In this document: positions 30,001 through 32,068 of the stretch, one piece after another | How the letters are laid out: each line of letters begins with the position of its first letter | Numbering within the stretch: the first letter of the stretch is position 1 | The notes under the pieces: generated by a model | Told to the model about the DNA's origin: nothing | Databases searched by the model: none | Seen by the model: the letters and a program-made list of their open reading frames with translations, nothing else | Source: Anammoximicrobium sp964645045 | GTDB taxonomy: Bacteria; Planctomycetota; Planctomycetia; Pirellulales; Pirellulaceae | Direction: 5' to 3' | Length of the DNA: 64,000 nucleotides | Assembly (NCBI GenBank): GCA_964645045.1 | Contig: CAZXYZ010000057.1 | Coordinates: 1-64,000 of the forward strand | Made by a program: the position numbers and the translations under genes

Positions 30001-31116
30001 GATGTCGGTGTTGTTGCTCTCGTCGACCGGCTCATCCGCGTAGGCCACATACAGCCGCCCGTTGCGCGGCCCGCCGCTACGGTCGTACATCACGTACGGA
30101 CTGGCGAACGCCTGCCGCTCGGGGGTGGCCGGGATTCCGTCAAATCCACCCACATTGGAGGAAACAATGGTGGTATCCGTTCCGAACGAGACACCGTCTT
30201 GCAGGCCGTTCAAGTCCCGGTCGAAGCGCAAGGCCGCCGGGCCGACAGTATCGGACGGCTGCATCCATGTTACGACGACTTGTCCGGCCGGTCCCACGGC
30301 CGGCACGGCGAAGTTGTTCTGCCCGCCGGAATCGTTGATCGGCACGCGTGCCGAAAACGAACCGACGCTGCCCCGCCCGGCCACGCTCGCCCCCTGAATG
30401 AACACATCCGCGACACCACTGCCTACGACCTCGCGGGAATACGTGATCCACACCGCCTGGTTTCCCGGCGTGGCCGCGTCGGGGCCGACGGCGACCCACG
30501 GCTTGTCGACGCCCGAGCCGTCCGCCCCCTTCGGGAGGCTATCCAACACGCGGAAGTCCACAAAACTGGCCCCACCGTCGGTGCTCCGGCCGTACACGAT
30601 GTCGTCGATCTGCTGGTTGCTGAGGTCCTCCCAGCGCCGCATGTAGACCAGGTGGACATTGCCGAAATCGTCCACCGCCACCGCGCCGTCAAACCGCGCT
30701 AGGCTGCTTCCTGCCGAGCTTTGCAGCCCGTCCTGGCTATCGCTGATCGGGGCCACGCTCCAAGTCGTCCCCGCGTCGTGGCTGTACGCCGTGAACTGGG
30801 AGGATTTCAGCGGCGAGCCCGAGATTCCAAAGCCGCCGTTGGCCAGCACCACCGCATCGCCGGGCGCCAGCGGGTTCACCGCGATATGGACCTCCGACTG
30901 ACTCCGCGGCGTCTTGCTCACGTTCACGTCCACGCCCTGAGTGATCGTGGCGTCGCCCGAGAACATCGGCGTGATGGACATCAGCTGCCGGCCTTCCAGC
31001 GGCTCGAACAACAGCCTGCGATCGCCCCCCCGCGCTGCCAGGCGGCGGGAGGTCTTCGTCTTCCGAACCCGCCGGGTGCGCGACGCTTTGGTGGTCTTTT
31101 TCTTGGGCATGGCCAT
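1..31116 (-). CDS. Giant LEPR-XLL-type mosaic surface protein, at least 10,372 aa, C-terminus beyond window
   Basis: One reading frame stays open from ATG at 31116 to base 1 (10,372 codons, no stop); I checked the register at several points along it. AAGGA lies about 11 nt upstream of the start. The N-terminus is very basic, then FEPLEGRQLMS (residues 37-47), the LEPR-XLL motif of planctomycete exported proteins. Rough order by residue: BNR/sialidase-like repeats (55-480, 655-1600); a beta-rich repeat region with EF-hand-like loops such as DPDGKITLKEL (1770-4170); RTX GGxGxDxI repeats (4220-5450); pre-peptidase-like domains (5840-6140); more RTX; LamG (6660-6830); PA14 (7050-7200, 7450-7580) among FG-GAP repeats (6940-8420); ELW-TDGT repeats (8740-8830, 9210-9510); leucine-rich repeats (9820-9930, 10070-10130); Gly-rich at the edge. 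Probably a secreted or cell-surface calcium-binding adhesin-like protein; ligand unknown. No frameshift seen. Confidence 0.93.
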   Translation of the reverse strand, partial: MAMPKKKTTKASRTRRVRKTKTSRRLAARGGDRRLLFEPLEGRQLMSITPMFSGDATITQGVDVNVSKTPRSQSEVHIAVNPLAPGDAVVLANGGFGISGSPLKSSQFTAYSHDAGTTWSVAPISDSQDGLQSSAGSSLARFDGAVAVDDFGNVHLVYMRRWEDLSNQQIDDIVYGRSTDGGASFVDFRVLDSLPKGADGSGVDKPWVAVGPDAATPGNQAVWITYSREVVGSGVADVFIQGASVAGRGSVGSFSARVPINDSGGQNNFAVPAVGPAGQVVVTWMQPSDTVGPAALRFDRDLNGLQDGVSFGTDTTIVSSNVGGFDGIPATPERQAFASPYVMYDRSGGPRNGRLYVAYADEPVDESNNTDIFVRYSNSDGADGSWSAAVRVNHDDPGTNSQFFQNISVDQTNGALWVSWYDARRDTGAGSPTDDGGGVPNTEVEYWATVSVDGGVTFRPNIKVSDGWSNEDRADFGPGKNDPNDFGDYTGIAAYGGLAYATWADNSNSQNNQGWAEGNAPFPFEVYADRLLLDWTGGQTVTLTGTAAEDTWLIRPDATGNFLQFFENLDGTGKPAYTAALTTVDSIVINGNDGADQILIESLGAGYTGTFTINGGDGSDVLYDLQGIAAGSISNVEATSRATVTATAQPQWQEQGPGPITGALVAGLQEPTVSGAIQTVLVDPTRPGTMYIGAVNGGVWRTVDDGRTWEPLTDQYPSLSISALAFDELEVGKVTIYAATGRTSSWIDYGSAMGILKGVEGPDRKITWTLIRAPEFEDNTIRGLFVSGSTMLVTAASGLYRSTDGGVTFEHIQGHKVTGTPTVAYGGTAQESPPGPDYLVGDIVQVGTGAEAARVRVEAVTGGVVTAVSLVNGGVYATQPANPVATAGGHGTGLTLNVTFTPATSTLPVASGIHELAVDPQDSSRVFVGVPGNGVYRSTDGGETFTKVNGTMDLAGALRIRLAVSEALDPVTNKRPVYAGVVRVARGTVTPVAGDGDTVIRLNSVAEFEVGDSAVFTWSTGGKKTGTIASIDRVANTLTLTAGLGKTPVPGDAVLVTVADTERVSNVYRSNDGGSTWVALGRPGDADGGISAGGQALKHFSLLPDQTDPNVVFVGGDTQPQKNGAWPNTAGATNYTGRLFRGVLSGGSTAWSPITNNGADPDGAGPLPGTGPHADSRNMVFDTGGHIIEVDDGGVFRLYNPTPGPDDPRSWVSLNGNLRLTEFNSVAYDPVNEVIIGGAQDNGVPRQSGPNNLVWDHLIQADGQIVQTAVIDGHGVLYGSAQNLGQLRAFTDLSKTGRLLALEVNDTGIFDDDELRLFDSTIPFRTFWEVNTVDPTLLMIGTEYLYEEDPDLSGGDPGDDITLQNGAPVWSGAFQWKPDPNAKVGKVTALAYGGRERDVADQLVDKPRIAYAGVWATVTTGAATTQTGKLLMRRDAGQNFMEIKSWRQGLPGGAEIRDLVLDPDNWRNLYVVDGDGNVWFGERIVGNPNDFAYDWTDVTGDLAKVAGLSSRAGDENPYTITVVVDPGATASSADDQNILLVGGQGGVFRTLAPGVNSHWSEFGAGLPNVLVRDLRYDATDDVLLAGTLGRGAFTIRPALPAVQANNALTITTSGANDVVRLAVNPDKPWMLDLYVYNAGGTELSRPTKTFDITGIDTLTIQTLGGDDTIQLDARRGLPFLPGGIHISDSAGADTLEFENPFSVSLSPLVAGALPLGTDWSGNDAFGAERVTNVKANGIESAPNLGVTPPAAAPPIANGIRGTGAALGRLMNQSLRNELLSFLNPGSLYNATGGTVRDQPDPLSFPSRFGTVQVRPEGLLQSHDGRTLFDRILATGLDSLNMQNLAAMAASSAELAAMLDALDDTPGNVTFSEVGGVTTFDVMVTKPLSGIVGIRLDGSALLDSVNVDDGTLTLEGMAEIGFQATLDMTFGVDADGFFIAPNAAAPELSVSHLTLDGSGLKAEGKYGFLGVEVDGATVTFDPNLGLNFKFHELAGEAADGKIRLAELNNTAVSGRVEFRVDSPGAQDLQVQATLTVLPVLPGLGPLFPISDTQVTMAWADLETSTPVVTTTPSGGWNDLKNFLKIKPDELVAQFRSLTVQLGDISANVTIDIPFVEQGFDQIVNLMDTFDERVVSRLYERNGDPDSTIASFLTIQGLTSALSSSLNDLDANYLIDLANLGDFVTYDAASKSVLFHFQFTKDFALSDTLSMGFDLEEGLAGLDFSTLAAINATLGAQITVGLDLKAASDGESPAEWLFLKDTSFSAGISVAAADVDAAARFGFLGIDIVDGNAAIAATVGVELTDPGVGPEADGRITVGEIVAGLSNPETLIDFSLAGSATLALPISAPFLGIAPGPDTTLGIDWLDISDPSTLSVTLPTNLGDMENFTNMDAGRFVSLLGQLTTWLGDFGQSDAFKVDIPLVGDALRGVLEGADLIRDNLLIDDLDNDDPGDDVPKLLDGANQPSFVTGTTRRWATVQELAQKLTEIIGPGSPVVYDAGRESLLIDLTLDETFGTADVPLDFNFGFGPFGDLTSDGQLHLSADGRLGITLGVYLGDEGHVDLSNSTPLASLKDGAITFNKDLVVAAPNDVSTIYGRLGADASFKLKVNGGGAVEVTVDKDDTSTNTTTAELVADMNAALTAAGLAAQVQAQADGNRLALHRVGNSGTLEIQVLNGSPAYIQLGFRDKQTATVQDGQLLLKAAADVSGFVGRLSANAVFNVTLNTANGGAPVTVTVPKADTDPNRNIVDVVNDVQKAVDDASSGVLKDKVKVSSVGRKLLLTATVPGTTAFSVTAAGGNPAVTELGLGTNNVGSGADIVVTVRDGSVHQVAFDNLPADPTLGDVISAIETQTGGKVDVQFAGNNTRLRLVDTVAAGNTVFKVENAVGSLAANLLGIKGADVADPDDPNETRDHRFDSAPLGGVDLMERLFIENAHAGAGFEIDTPNDGVKVAARFGFVSVELTGDGHLEGDVSIALQDPDQTDPDGKITLKELIDSLGEIHFADDPPRIVSPLIEMPVISGGGDLTFSVNVTPSLGLIQTGASPSATVQLLNLGDLFNTRPNSLPLSSPVRVNGTTLTVTGDQRDDLLRGSDLTIVGADGTVNTKIDAINYSGGTGLTTLTVFDTLPAGPLSAVTGATPLAPSVRVTTANFDDLGNFDDIGFQDVVDALRALVDFLRGFEAFDFLNEPIPLINVSVNDMLAYADKFAEALDLVESNPAGTVQLLEQKLKEAFNIPQSSDLLDLTLVRDGATKILRFDLKFQPGFSKSLPIGFELPTEGFELSGGADLRTRGGLDLMLSFGVDLDNPAEVWMFQGTGITGELDAGAEDIAFSIGLGDPDGGTFVGGRIVGGNLGLEGDFGFTIQDAALTVGTGADKRMLLTDLLTDLSGSVDLSMNIGVDGKLPVYFPTESMYRGDILVGGNLSASLAGGIDVSGSIGANHDFIYVPPDILDFDFSQFSALDNLLLIIDGVDGFLGFIQDFMDGEVAGLKLPLIGDKLADAADFLGGFREDFIGGLRNVVETSTDPTANYVSQQLFNLLHTQLDILADRNGDGNVTIADIQLQTNVDDPGVAPADAFMQWNLKLGGTLVDAGAGIDFDLGVPGLGLETRGGVQVDVGWDVDLGFGIGGGKGFYLDLSDSDELRLDAEVTLPGAGLTGRLAFLQLDADDNGNTHLGATIAVDIFDEHHNDARVGIADFGSIRLTAGIAAEAIADLGLELQLNSDLVPNADTAFPKVVADFYFEWSIGDRDQGDFVALADIGDSIQDGLKLVEFRNVGLDLGSFISEYVSPIVDKVKEITEPIQPLIDVITAPIPVISDLAGQPMTLLDIAEAITPPDQFDVGLIRDIAGIITLINSIPDDTDNLIVPFGGFTVYSAADANLQFNLSAPGGAWRQTFAPVNTTPGFDLNTALDGLEAANPSSAPTTGFTRDLGNEKFGDMVSFPILKDPGQVFGLLMGKTDVTLVRIDPKPLKFEFRYSQFFPIWGPLGAAIEGRLGANIDFAFGYDTQGLVEFFQSGFRSPSLLINGFFIDDMDASGKNDVPEVKLYGGITAAAEINLVAAKAGVGGGIFAEINFNLHDPNEDGKLRLSELATNFLNEWKYGEPILAPLAVFDVDGRLFAKLFAYLKVDLLILKVEKEFNITPEITLVDFDIPFTRIPTLANELSDGVLQVNMGNFADKRLEGNEQDIAEDFYVVSTGPGKVKVWSPSLGVTEAMAQEYEVSSRIIALGGQGDDLIDLSGVTDPNIVYEVEGGPGDDVIRLGAGRGVVRGGEGDDHIEGSEGDDVIYGEGGSDWIDAKGGHDVIFADKGKLSEDGLVVTATASLTDGSDFVIGGAGHDFIVGGGGADRIGGDLDPTSGDADTAPAGDDVIFGDGVTVTLVSAGNYLAFAEIKDTTRGQSGNDTIYGNQGHDRLWGGKGDDVIDGGAGNDTIRAENGFDVVHGQAGNDQIWGGEDDDQLSGETGDDQIWGEDGKDKIHGHAGQDTLRGGAGADEIWGDEDDDTIHGESDPDKIYGGGGADVIYAGAGNNLVYGDDKPGDSTGPEGGDTISGLNDNDTIYGQGGADHIDAGEGNNVVHGAAGADVIVAAAGNHQVYGGGDADQITLGDGNHEVYGDGVVNSPMTVDPAGAGDVIVVGHGNSRLFGHLGNDQITAGDGNHFILGAEGDDVIVAGTGDSVIRGNAGADTITVSGGSNILVGDGEVSDGTLVNERLIAANLDLNHADDGADTIHGGSGDDEIRTDYGADVIYAGAGNDLIVASDGADVIYGGDGNDDIQGGDDSDTIYGEDGHDRIDGGTKADWLYGGGGDDVIIGGLGDDTILGGAGRDLIMGGLEELVLVGLNVNDPASFTNPPAWDANEAIYPTGFVPARLTPLALLGQSIEGTALDPANSPEVRDRNDLPAEFADIKADPDINVPDMNDIIDAGPDSDWVFAGGGVDFVRGGAGDDYLDGGIGNDEVEGGAGHDVVRGGSGDDNLRGDYSVKPPNPEVRGDEGIDVLYGDAGSDYLFGGPTGVGQPVAVRPDAADSTLSAPAGVNTLVDATAAFATVALEGHDLAGYYVEILSGAGQGQIRTIASNTATTLTVRENWNPLPQAGDSYRFGYGLLRTTGQRLFGGDGIDFLYAWGQATVSDPGLAAEYLLRGDELHGGAGGDWVYGNVRQDTLLGDGGNDYLHGDYLAGPRYAQNPFADTRGAADEIHGGTGEDQIFGGGGGDLIWGGGDTDWLEGQDGIDTLYGGGGIDLIIGDVSPLYTQYGDNIDGHYGNDLRGDIAEDNATDILLVLGTPVVNDVIRIGQTAAGRDDGREQGILHFSFGQNVPVPPTPRDIFLPWRAPLNPDGTLGRPLVEQLRIAGLSGDDTIEFRRQGGTDQGGRAVEQLDVTDLIARSDDYVGVLDGGPGDDVLLGTEARDRIDGGNGSDVLYGFGGNDRLWGNSGTTGSPGEQDVIFGGQGADDLIGGPGENQLFAWSRDPNPIITQLHLLKDQTATGTPTTPGQLKGYAPLPADITLRADLHFAVQVNGGEEMPLTVTAAEANQTGVDTPSELVSLIGDKLAASPLCGLVDAGTVLSSGQSYFTLTTTANGATIALRLRQFGVFTGDGGTLRDDNGDLDGDGLNDADAAAPLFALEDTGLDRMLGSEEDDELYGGTTVGFLFGNGGDDKLFRADGSLFESLDGGVLGDQWKQYAQETGQVWYVSGTGADDVITVDYVTEPGPLRNKHLVTRLTNNNGNYSYAAQLKLDFGATDEDGNPVWNPEDLTFAIEQVVNAEDTPASYVANTLTDDQKRALQSELEHLAFDRLSLEESLLPPEADFEVILVDALDGNDQVYVGPTVQKTVWIDAGAGDDLVRISSGNSILVDTADLNVRNDLPEYAHRIGGEDGLAESVKLTGLTLDNPADVDWYRFTLSAPAAADAQILAAGASDLDGLTVELYRVNDDGTTTGVGDYATLVSQDKIDADGDNETRQTAYEFKDEQSIQNLLRIRGLTVDRGPDPGNPADLGDLDWFRFRLTEPGGEDDRISLLGDLTSIGSLELELFDGDGHSLGQAEKTADIVLTAALAGKPAGDYYVRVRTLGAPARYELVAHVGIGDDPTTPAIDERRYLGHAVLDLSGKRQGVLPIPNLAAGEYLLKVLSNNSVPTVYDLTLQIDAAEPVATGYSTRTDLVRRDVILGGAGHDVLQGGAGEDWIFGQAGNDVLTGGLDRQAEDLLFGGEGDDTFQILTDGLPFIKGTTETYIPTLTDRFDGGTGDDRVLYLGGDYDRLGRPVPDSVAVRWNRFLHRYEFTSLQWDVANQQFAPDGEAISADSRAVENGWLDRAAVFDLTWIGGDGTQVTRTVTVTPDVANASIADLADDLRAALDMTFAGTAAEGRIFVEYPDGVLRLATAGAQLEFRAEEAVNGQPNTALTQLKFAALISGQPLLLQDFAFFQTVHVERLEIDTRAGDDVVHADPEYLFPGVVSEWGFDPGDLEQRGFLAAALTIRGGDGNDRLFGGAYDDVLDGGDGADLIMGGGGNDKITGGPGADLLAGNTLLQPDRFEFTNVNGVPSRNDFAPFAATLPAVRAGSIVDRLNFHLGDSDDWYVIPAAEAQLQFGGAAGAVLDSGMVSVVTLVSVEGGVQETDDRLIAYLYPAEDTDPGAGLSLIPRERFSGVPDYYLLQVTNQVAARPGEPDAERGLSLQLNGTTDFVTVPPRAALTMTERVTLEAWINPAGDGSNGVGTIINKDGEYVVGRFNDGRIAFSFAGPGGAGWGWHMTAATAPLDQWTHVAVVFDQGHVTTYVNGAQADDLANIGFATLGDFDLAQNDLRIGGGRLSDTYQIFNGRLDEVRVWNVARTATEIQDTYNRVLEGDETGLQGYWRLEDQTDADLLRSGDQVRDLTANLLHGTLRGTLTPNLVAVADRRGTDNLIVPFGPGEYRIKFGGTLGQTLHVSAAEASQTYSAVELSGQPVMIALGDINGDGYEDAIVSVRDNLVNLADLNHPRTFARIAFGSAAGLDLNAAMPAVTIELPAPMLGANSQDRSIITPAGDLDGDGLADVAISVTKAAEMSKQGVYVLFGRSDWSSGALEGADQGLVGEYFVLPWYSTATDLDQIDFDLLTPNHTRTDAQIAFPLTSGPGFAGFSELNDRFAVRWTGQIYIEQAGTYTFYLRSDDGSRLTIGGNTIVDNDGLHAELEKSGAVQLEAGYHNLQVTMFENYGAAGVTLSWRKPGSVTKQVVPADVLFRDARGVLNVATDRDLFFPVLGPATVQAAGVENVAAVSAQGLIGSYYDYLDTSVLDRIPSFVDGSFLHNAGDAGDATVITLTDLPAHDSLELGFVLALIGGWDGSDAVHGPDALRIEVDGTLVFDETFSNVGGAQSYAGPGVKLRAGDLGFGAAADSLYDLTGPGVIAGIPHTGGTAEIRIYGHGSNYAGGGDESWALDNLQVRVSDAGTGTTVLATDFDGPLPPAITGAGEPAAVQGFGPALTRLDTGLVTGGMTVDAVDGFTSGNPALALPAYQENFAVRWRGQLFFDPPGDAASGSVSLIVISDDGHRLSVDGNPVIEADRTAVDADNSGFPDAIVSTHTLTLGEGYHEIVLDYFQADDFGYVYLGWDPAGGNDFDFIPLENVVQADEAGGPGRDDLVISAAGETLVYSGRPRQNWLLQTDPDTQRFTGTPAFSLPGSGAVAGLGDFDRDGRADFAVADGAAVRVFAGGADLAGPALQVTFSGSFGPAVYGAGDVDGDGTPDLLSTGGAASYVLFGGSGLAGGPVANAVAAGGAIELPAGRYRPIGDFDGDGAADLGSAVLLTGSRLNQRSTLEHQALAVYFGARVTDAENGVRESRSELAARLAVAADMVIEPGRASHVAPGTTQPQVLFFGPLGTFEQDGASYARLAVTGPAGDALRLYEGTGLAAADPGAAAAETAVEPDFFQLELATPIAPDFGPRDIPGVNVTADANPAARDAFGLRGAAEDEALSGAVPLADFNGDREPDLLVYGQDATYVLLGPVVLDDVTDVREEADFVIDADVGRPAMRMGDVSGDGKTDLVFMRQDGAGGSDAVLTVLMGGAAGGLELPGYIDRDWVNLVADAQDQNRVRQMHFTGGGGIVTEQLDLATLNWDDDGLADVLLTYPSGVFNGFIVSGESLWTAIDTAGNRLFTFGTDLEAVIAWDDSDRQAVAEEFLNATVAGTLENGRSVRAMVVGDVNGDGLDDVLFRDPDYAVFSDPSLPHIGRAYLVTGRTGGGHGILLDDDSDLIIQDISLAGGAAALGDLNGDGYDDFAVARTAEGRAGPLTREGGLLIFNGRPGWGGNAPILRGDDAWITVRRDDAGSIPEGFVQHGVLQATAGDLNGDGVSDLIVGEPYRTLTAAGSTALLDVDERGTVYVLFSIAERGRDAYLSDANSAIRGEFEFDRFGVLPAEPGVDLNGDRMDEILAGAPGSDAVTTILTPGAGKVFVVYGASAPPGLPPGDQIVDLTNLTITGSGDYLVDRGTGRAEIFRNDYDGDGVPDTTDFTMTAGVNERWFRFVTLGDGQPGSFIRVTPGARQQFIEAAGINGPAVDEPTVTAAAPQTVGGDLFAASAVEATSGGLYAGPAFYQAGRIVRWSAYGGNFTAGTTRDVTPVIFRRDVEGRYEITGIGTTRSLRPNEGLAFDFGLTSGSDAVGSGYYLGWKDGSATADNRGAIGYVSGGGTVQFLGGIQGAAGNVQPGVARKPYRTDSRQYAVNAQVVSGAILEFDLGRFLDFVGNPDAVGQARLVLDVPGAVAPRPAPTGVSNLTASGGRMYFTGYVDGIGNELWTTDGTVDGTRLVRDLLPGAGASNPSNLVDVGGVLYFTANPGLNKLELWRTDGTEAGTTKVKDLAVTSAYNLTAVPGTATLVGANDGPASGRPAADYAFGLVGVEPDGTAVNIPVNLTLEQLRDNNDSGGGWAAFSGDINSHLGAWLTDNGYAGTAIQAVPDGDRLLFLGQSGFVQLRIEGGADMGFDDNAQAVPHVNLTASDVPQLTFDRGLTLQLTVTRIGGEQQTVVVQVPPTGENTDIGQLAEDLDAALQEQLPANGLDPAAIRAEVAYDGEPPVLRFVADQDPDLIGLAIGPFAALGFDGREQGTLQLLLTGGRPADAQLLSDGIPPASVPLQLELVLNDGRTVQLTLALNFLSLEGNGSLDDLAADVQAAAGAALAAQGLSPTLLAVSRYAAEARNTLQIAGTSEAVSVIRVLDSGLESFSAGQQSSQTGSRLYFSAYSESLGDELWISDGTGGGTQALEAASGPDGIAPHQLTPAGGTLYFVAYDQAAERYALWRHAAGPAPELLPGQSFRSPSNLIAAGGTLVFAAETAAGTGDREVFQFDGAAFAQMTNIPGNGTSPSGLAWFDGRLVFAAQDAADGSTTQSGLVGRELWQANLTAPFAPAVLANIGLPDQDPTSYGSWQITGYQWIGGVFVPTFTWVTVTVPGQVTGSHPYYLTPAGDALYFSAADGSTGRELWRVQGAAAERVADLTPGSAGAYPTDLTSVTTAGGSRLFFASAGTLYATDGTEANTHVVPGSEGVYPYGLTALGGQVFFQSQGRLWVATELGAVRFDALVPPPLPLTVSVLAGEGDDKPTDADRQTRAASMLTLGVDAEVAEFDLTAAVKAALARGETRLTVRVENIAGGEDLAIQLAGVGWTGRTGLEVVPRIPGLVADLYTEDGRLVARERSIIDLRNLDAGGFYLRVYNPDGPLAEDLDFQIAIDAPSQGYSHPQPDRDRINGDEGEDILVGNQGIDRLRGASGRDRFVAEPFEVRDQEFGEKIIPPADSERSDELLRPTDVLIGITDDGLRVALARALGYPVTERYDSEPGGRTFVIHVPHGSPRTEFSLPDAPNFPWSQRIWASSLAELPELDASNLHVADLTGLKYAINLITLNLAGNNLDDALWAPATALDELRPGTSDSGDTTGFPYGAAELRNLAMDFNVGVTDLSALQLLLHLERLSFDGANLVLDQVADLTYPTADPAAPERGLTLLSLDNDEAGLVTWSSSGSGGGFGYFYAPVAGWYTFTTDDTDDSVVQIDGLMAFDDVDPGLPPVVKPLELTPGWHTVSYFAETAAPVLRFDPPNGPEQPVPAGALRLGQGTLGRIEDLSPLLAQGDLKYLSLRGNVISDVRPLTKLSRLEILDLENNFISNIEDLDGWRLIDDGDAGFNLLADWQANLHAYAGAWEDDYRFRPGVADDSAAGWTFRDLDPGQYEVLVTWPDSAYHSPDAKFFVRGPNTAVVADVGGSPFQTVAPAAGPQPWAGVRNVVIDTDALTITGDDDAANTFYGTPFVADVQGGVARFLVLGDLHIGGDTITVTGSRPLSIQAGDDVYIDPHAELLLSANGPAAGPGGGAGGGAGAGGAGGAGGTNGTVWLPENLGELIVYLPRGGGGSPGGGGAGGAGGS

Positions 31117-31146
31117 ATTGCGAGAATCCTTGTCGCAAAAAGAACT

Positions 31147-31584
31147 TTAGATGTGATAAACCAGTTCGGACGCCGTCGGCTGGAGCCGCTCGGCCAGATC
31201 GCGGACGGTGGTCCGCTCCAAGACGCCCCCGATGGCCGATTTCAACTCGACCCACGTGTCCCGCGTGGGGCAGGCGGCATACAGGGGACACGACTCCGCG
31301 CAATCCACGCACTCGACGGGCGCGAGCGGTCCTTCCAGGCTTTCGTAGAGCGCCCGGAGTGTGATGCTCTCCGGCGGCCGGGCCAGCACATATCCCCCGC
31401 GCTTGCCGCGCAGGGCCCGCACGAACCCGGCCCCCTTCAAGGCTTTCAAGATCTGCTCGAGGTATTTTGGCGAGATGCGTTGCCGTTCGGCGATCTCTCG
31501 AACCGATACGGGCCGCTCGGAGGAAACCGTTGCAATCTGCGCCAAGGTCCTGGCAGCATATCGCACGGTGGTAGATAGTCGCAT
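31147..31584 (-). CDS. Rrf2 family transcriptional regulator (upstream of giant gene)
   Basis: A 145-residue Rrf2-type protein. The N-terminal winged helix runs through ISPKYLEQILKALKGAGFV and the wing GKRGGYVLARP, which match the family. A C-terminal cysteine cluster, VECVDCAESCPLYAAC, could ligate an Fe-S cluster, as in IscR/NsrR-type members. It ends 30 bp before the start of the giant surface-protein gene on the same strand, so the two may be co-transcribed. A strong promoter and an inverted repeat lie directly upstream, suggesting autoregulation. It differs clearly from the two Rrf2 paralogues at 34062 and 36064 in sequence and cysteine spacing. The signal sensed (Fe-S status, NO or redox) cannot be told from sequence. 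Confidence 0.92.
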   Translation of the reverse strand: MRLSTTVRYAARTLAQIATVSSERPVSVREIAERQRISPKYLEQILKALKGAGFVRALRGKRGGYVLARPPESITLRALYESLEGPLAPVECVDCAESCPLYAACPTRDTWVELKSAIGGVLERTTVRDLAERLQPTASELVYHI

Positions 31585-31596
31585 GCGATTATCCCG

Positions 31597-31649
31597 ATTA
31601 TTCCTATGGGGATGGTAGGATTATTGTCGGATTCGTTTTTTTTTGTCAA
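31597..31649 (-). promoter_or_regulatory. Promoter and overlapping dyad operator of the Rrf2 gene
   Basis: On the minus strand TTGACA (31649-31644) is followed after 18 bp by AATAAT (31625-31620). A dyad with 10-bp arms AATAATCCTA and TAGGAATAAT (31616-31625 and 31597-31606, 9-nt spacer, 8 of 10 positions symmetric) overlaps the -10 and lies just before the ATG at 31584. This is the usual position for an autorepressor operator. Binding by this Rrf2 protein is inference. Confidence 0.55.
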
Positions 31650-32068
31650 TAGTAGTGGCAAAATAGACTGGCACGTAATCCAACGCCGTTGGCCAGGCTC
31701 TGCCGTTTGTCGGTTCCAAGTGCTGACGGCCGCTCACCCGATGCGGCCTACTTTGAGCGGCACGGCGCGAGCCGTCCGGTCTTGCAGGCGGAAAACCGGG
31801 CGGCTTGCGCCGCTCCGCTAACAAGAACTCCCCCAAATGGTCCCAATGTACGTGGCATTGGCCCGGCGCCCAGGTCGAAACTACGCCCGGCGCTGAACCG
31901 CCACCGTTCGGCCGTCGTGCGGCGGAGGTTTCCGTGCCGACGGAGCCGATCGCCGGGTGCTCCAAGAAGCTCCCGGCGTCCCAGTGGGACTTCCGGCGCG
32001 CGACCCGGCCACGACGCCCGGCGGATCGGCCAGCAGGCGTTGGCAGTCGCGACGTGTTCGACAGGGAA
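31650..32068. other. Intergenic region without a supported gene
   Basis: About 420 bp between the Rrf2 promoter and the end of the DUF1559 gene. I see no convincing coding frame or RNA gene. It carries one REP-like palindrome at 31755-31780. Confidence 0.5.
31755..31780. repeat. REP-like palindrome, ACGGCGC-GAGCCGT family
   Basis: The block GAGCGGCACGGCGCGAGCC and the following bases closely match 60755-60780 (GAGCGGAACGGCGCTAGCC). A third, inverted copy lies at about 60806-60832. The core is palindromic. This family is distinct from the CGCGTTC/GAACGCG REP family elsewhere in the window. Confidence 0.5.
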
